A stretch of 7,386 nt of DNA from JBGPGW01 sp041484095 (GTDB taxonomy: Bacteria; Pseudomonadota; Alphaproteobacteria; CADEGL01): positions 1 through 7,386 of the forward strand of contig JBGPGW010000180.1 in assembly GCA_041484095.1 (NCBI GenBank), in the 5' to 3' direction. The translations under genes and the position numbers were made by a program. Below, in pieces: positions 5,496-7,386 of the stretch. The notes beneath the pieces are model-generated. The model searched no databases, was not told the origin of the DNA, and worked only from the letters and a program-made list of their open reading frames with translations. How positions within the stretch are numbered: position 1 is the stretch's first letter; every line of letters begins with the position of its first letter.

Positions 5496-7386
5496 GGAGT
5501 TCGACCACGAATCCACGACGCGAAAGGCTCTCAAAGGAAACGTCTACCTCGCCAAAGTAACGCGGGTCGAACCGTCGCTTCAGGCGGCGTTCGTCGACTA
5601 CGGCGGCAACCGCCACGGCTTCCTGGCCTTCGGCGAGATACACCCGGACTATTACCGCATCCCCGTCGAGGACCGGCAGGCCCTCATCGCGGAGGAATCA
5701 CGCTCCGAGGATGAGAGCGAAGCGGCGAACGGCACGGATGCCGCCGGCGCGTCCCAGCCCGCGGGTGAGCACAATGTGGAGACCCTCGGCGGCGATTCCG
5801 GCGAGGATGTCCAGCGCCGGCGCATGCGCTTTCAGCGCCGCTACAAGATCCAGGAAGTCGTCAAGCGGCGCCAGATCCTGCTTGTGCAGGTCACCAAGGA
5901 GGAGCGCGGCACGAAGGGCGCGGCTCTCACCACCTATCTCTCTCTCGCGGGCCGGTACTGCGTTCTCATGCCCAACACCGGGCGCGGCGGCGGCATTTCG
6001 CGCAAGATCACGAGCCAGGTCGACCGGCGGCGCCTCAAGGGCATCGTCGACGATCTCCAGATTCCGGACGGCATGTCGCTCATTCTGCGGACCGCAGGCC
6101 AGCAACGGACCAAGGCCGAGGTCAAGCGCGACTTCGAATACCTCGTGCGCCTGTGGGACGAGATTCGGGAGCAGACTCTCAAATCGACCGCGCCGGCGAT
6201 CATCCACGAAGAGGCGGACGTCACCAAGCGCGCCATCCGCGATCTCTACGGCCGCGATGTCGACGAGGTCATCGTCGACGGCGAGGAAGGCTACAAGAGC
6301 GCCCGCGCCATCATGAAGGCGCTCATGCCGAGCCACACCAAGCGGGTTCAGCTGTATACGGACACGAGCGTGCCGCTGTTCCATCGCTTCGGCGTCGAGG
6401 CTCAGCTCGACACGATCTTCAGTCCGGTCGTGCAATTGCGCTCGGGCGGTTCCATCGTAATCAACGCCACCGAAGCGCTCGTCGCGATCGATGTGAACTC
6501 CGGCCGCGCGACGAAAGAGCGCAACATCGAGGAAACAGCGACCAAGACCAATCTCGAAGCCTCGGAGGAAATCGCGCGTCAGCTGCGTCTGCGCGATCTT
6601 GCCGGTCTGATCGTGATCGACTTCATCGACATGGAGGACTCCCGCAACATCGGCGCGGTCGAGCGGCGCCTCAAAGAGGCCATGAAGGATGACCGGGCGC
6701 GCATCCAGATCGGCCGCATCAGCCATTTCGGCCTCCTCGAAATGTCGCGGCAGAGGCTGCGGCCGAGCCTTGTCGAGACGAGCACGGAACAATGTCCGAT
6801 CTGCGGCGGCTCGGGCCGCAGCCGATCCGCGGAATCGACGGCGCTGCAAATTCTCCGCGTGCTCGAGGAAGAAGGCCTCAAGCAACGCTGCAGCGAGCTC
6901 ACGATCACGTTGCCCATGCGCGTGGCCCTACACGTGCTCAATCAAAAGCGGCGCGTGGTGGGCGAGATCGAGGACCGCTTCAACTTCCGCATTACCGTGG
7001 TCGGCGACGAACATCTGATCGCACCCAATTTCCGCGTCGATCACACGCGATTGCGTGAGGCGGGTCAGCCGATCGCCCCGGCGGCGCAACCCGCCGTGCG
7101 GCCGATCGAAATCGAAATGGAAGACGACGAGACGGCCGAGCCCGTTGGCGAGACTCATGAACCCATCGACGAGACTCATGAACCCGCCGGCGAGGCTCGC
7201 GAACCTGCTGCTGGCGAGGCTCACGAACCTGCTGGCGAGGCTCGCGAACCCGCGGCCGAAGGGCGTCGGCCGCGCCGCCGCCGCCGCGGCCGTCACGGCG
7301 AGCGACAGGGTCCGCGCGGTGGCGCCCCTCTTCCCGTGCCCGAGCCGATGGCGGCCGAGGGCGCGGAGGTGAGCGAAGCCGCGGAG
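5419..7386 (+). CDS. rne: Ribonuclease E, 3' end outside window
   Basis: RNase E is the main endoribonuclease of mRNA decay and of rRNA and tRNA processing, and the scaffold of the degradosome. The visible 656 residues cover the whole catalytic half and the start of the C-terminal scaffold. The S1 RNA-binding region spans about 37-155 and is interrupted by an acidic insert at about 92-133, before an Arg-rich stretch. The 5'-end sensor RTAG motif has Arg 224 and Thr 225. The DNase I-like active site has Asp 358 (AIDVNSGR) and Asp 401 (VIDFIDM), 43 residues apart as in E. coli (303 and 346). The zinc-link CPICGG has Cys 459 and Cys 462, equivalent to E. coli 404 and 407. From the sensor onward numbering is shifted by 55, so the extra residues lie before residue 224, mostly in the S1 insert. 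After about 545 the protein turns acidic and Pro/Ala-rich, with heptapeptide repeats (577-612) and an Arg-rich patch (616-633), a likely RNA- or partner-binding segment. rne diverges from amiC. Confidence 0.97.
   Translation, partial: MSKRILIDAAHREETRVVVLSGNRVEEFDHESTTRKALKGNVYLAKVTRVEPSLQAAFVDYGGNRHGFLAFGEIHPDYYRIPVEDRQALIAEESRSEDESEAANGTDAAGASQPAGEHNVETLGGDSGEDVQRRRMRFQRRYKIQEVVKRRQILLVQVTKEERGTKGAALTTYLSLAGRYCVLMPNTGRGGGISRKITSQVDRRRLKGIVDDLQIPDGMSLILRTAGQQRTKAEVKRDFEYLVRLWDEIREQTLKSTAPAIIHEEADVTKRAIRDLYGRDVDEVIVDGEEGYKSARAIMKALMPSHTKRVQLYTDTSVPLFHRFGVEAQLDTIFSPVVQLRSGGSIVINATEALVAIDVNSGRATKERNIEETATKTNLEASEEIARQLRLRDLAGLIVIDFIDMEDSRNIGAVERRLKEAMKDDRARIQIGRISHFGLLEMSRQRLRPSLVETSTEQCPICGGSGRSRSAESTALQILRVLEEEGLKQRCSELTITLPMRVALHVLNQKRRVVGEIEDRFNFRITVVGDEHLIAPNFRVDHTRLREAGQPIAPAAQPAVRPIEIEMEDDETAEPVGETHEPIDETHEPAGEAREPAAGEAHEPAGEAREPAAEGRRPRRRRRGRHGERQGPRGGAPLPVPEPMAAEGAEVSEAAE
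7147..7254 (+). repeat. 21-base repeats encoding G-E-(T/A)-(H/R)-E-P-A heptapeptides in the RNase E tail
   Basis: Five imperfect in-frame copies lie at 7147-7167, 7168-7188, 7189-7209, 7213-7233 and 7234-7254, with one extra Ala codon at 7210-7212. They encode GETHEPI, DETHEPA, GEAREPA, GEAHEPA and GEAREPA. The region is acidic, has alternating His and Arg, and is presumably disordered. An Arg-rich stretch (7264-7317) follows at once. Units of 21 bases allow length change without frameshift. Confidence 0.85.

Noticed and set aside
5698..6885. A 395-codon open frame on the minus strand
   Set aside because: It is antisense to the RNase E catalytic domain and low in recognisable motifs.

Overview
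This window looks like a chromosomal housekeeping segment of an alphaproteobacterium, most likely a member of the Hyphomicrobiales (Rhizobiales) or a close relative. Three things point that way: the high G+C content judged by eye; an RNase E with an inserted acidic stretch in its S1 domain and an Ala/Glu/Pro-Arg-rich tail; and the order rne / N-acetylmuramoyl-L-alanine amidase / penicillin-binding protein 1A / prfB, which I recall as common in that class. The genus cannot be read from the sequence.

Layout. On the minus strand, reading right to left, are three genes: an AmiC-type amidase (4941-3607), a class A penicillin-binding protein of the PBP1A/MrcA family (3457-1046), and prfB for release factor 2 (988 to beyond the left edge). 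I see no convincing terminator between them, so they may be partly co-transcribed. Diverging from amiC on the plus strand is rne for ribonuclease E (5419 to beyond the right edge). The 477-base gap between amiC and rne holds candidate divergent promoters, a short direct repeat, and a structured leader of about 300 bases before rne. No mobile elements, tRNA or rRNA genes, CRISPR arrays or phage genes were seen.

How the genes relate. AmiC and PBP1A act together on peptidoglycan: one cleaves cross-linked stem peptides off the glycan during septum splitting, the other polymerises and cross-links new strands. RNase E and RF2 belong to RNA decay and translation termination. Both show sequence signs of self-regulation. 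prfB carries an intact programmed +1 frameshift site, with a Shine-Dalgarno-like AGGAGG, the slippery CTT and an in-frame TGA. rne has a long hairpin-rich leader of the general type through which E. coli RNase E autoregulates.

The window was searched for an undescribed system and none was found: the four genes are well-known families with intact active sites. The points most worth a second look are the rne leader (hairpins, a possible overlapping upstream ORF, and a GANTC-containing direct repeat at the promoter), the prfB recoding site with a second in-frame stop two codons on, and tandem repeats in the disordered parts of AmiC and RNase E.
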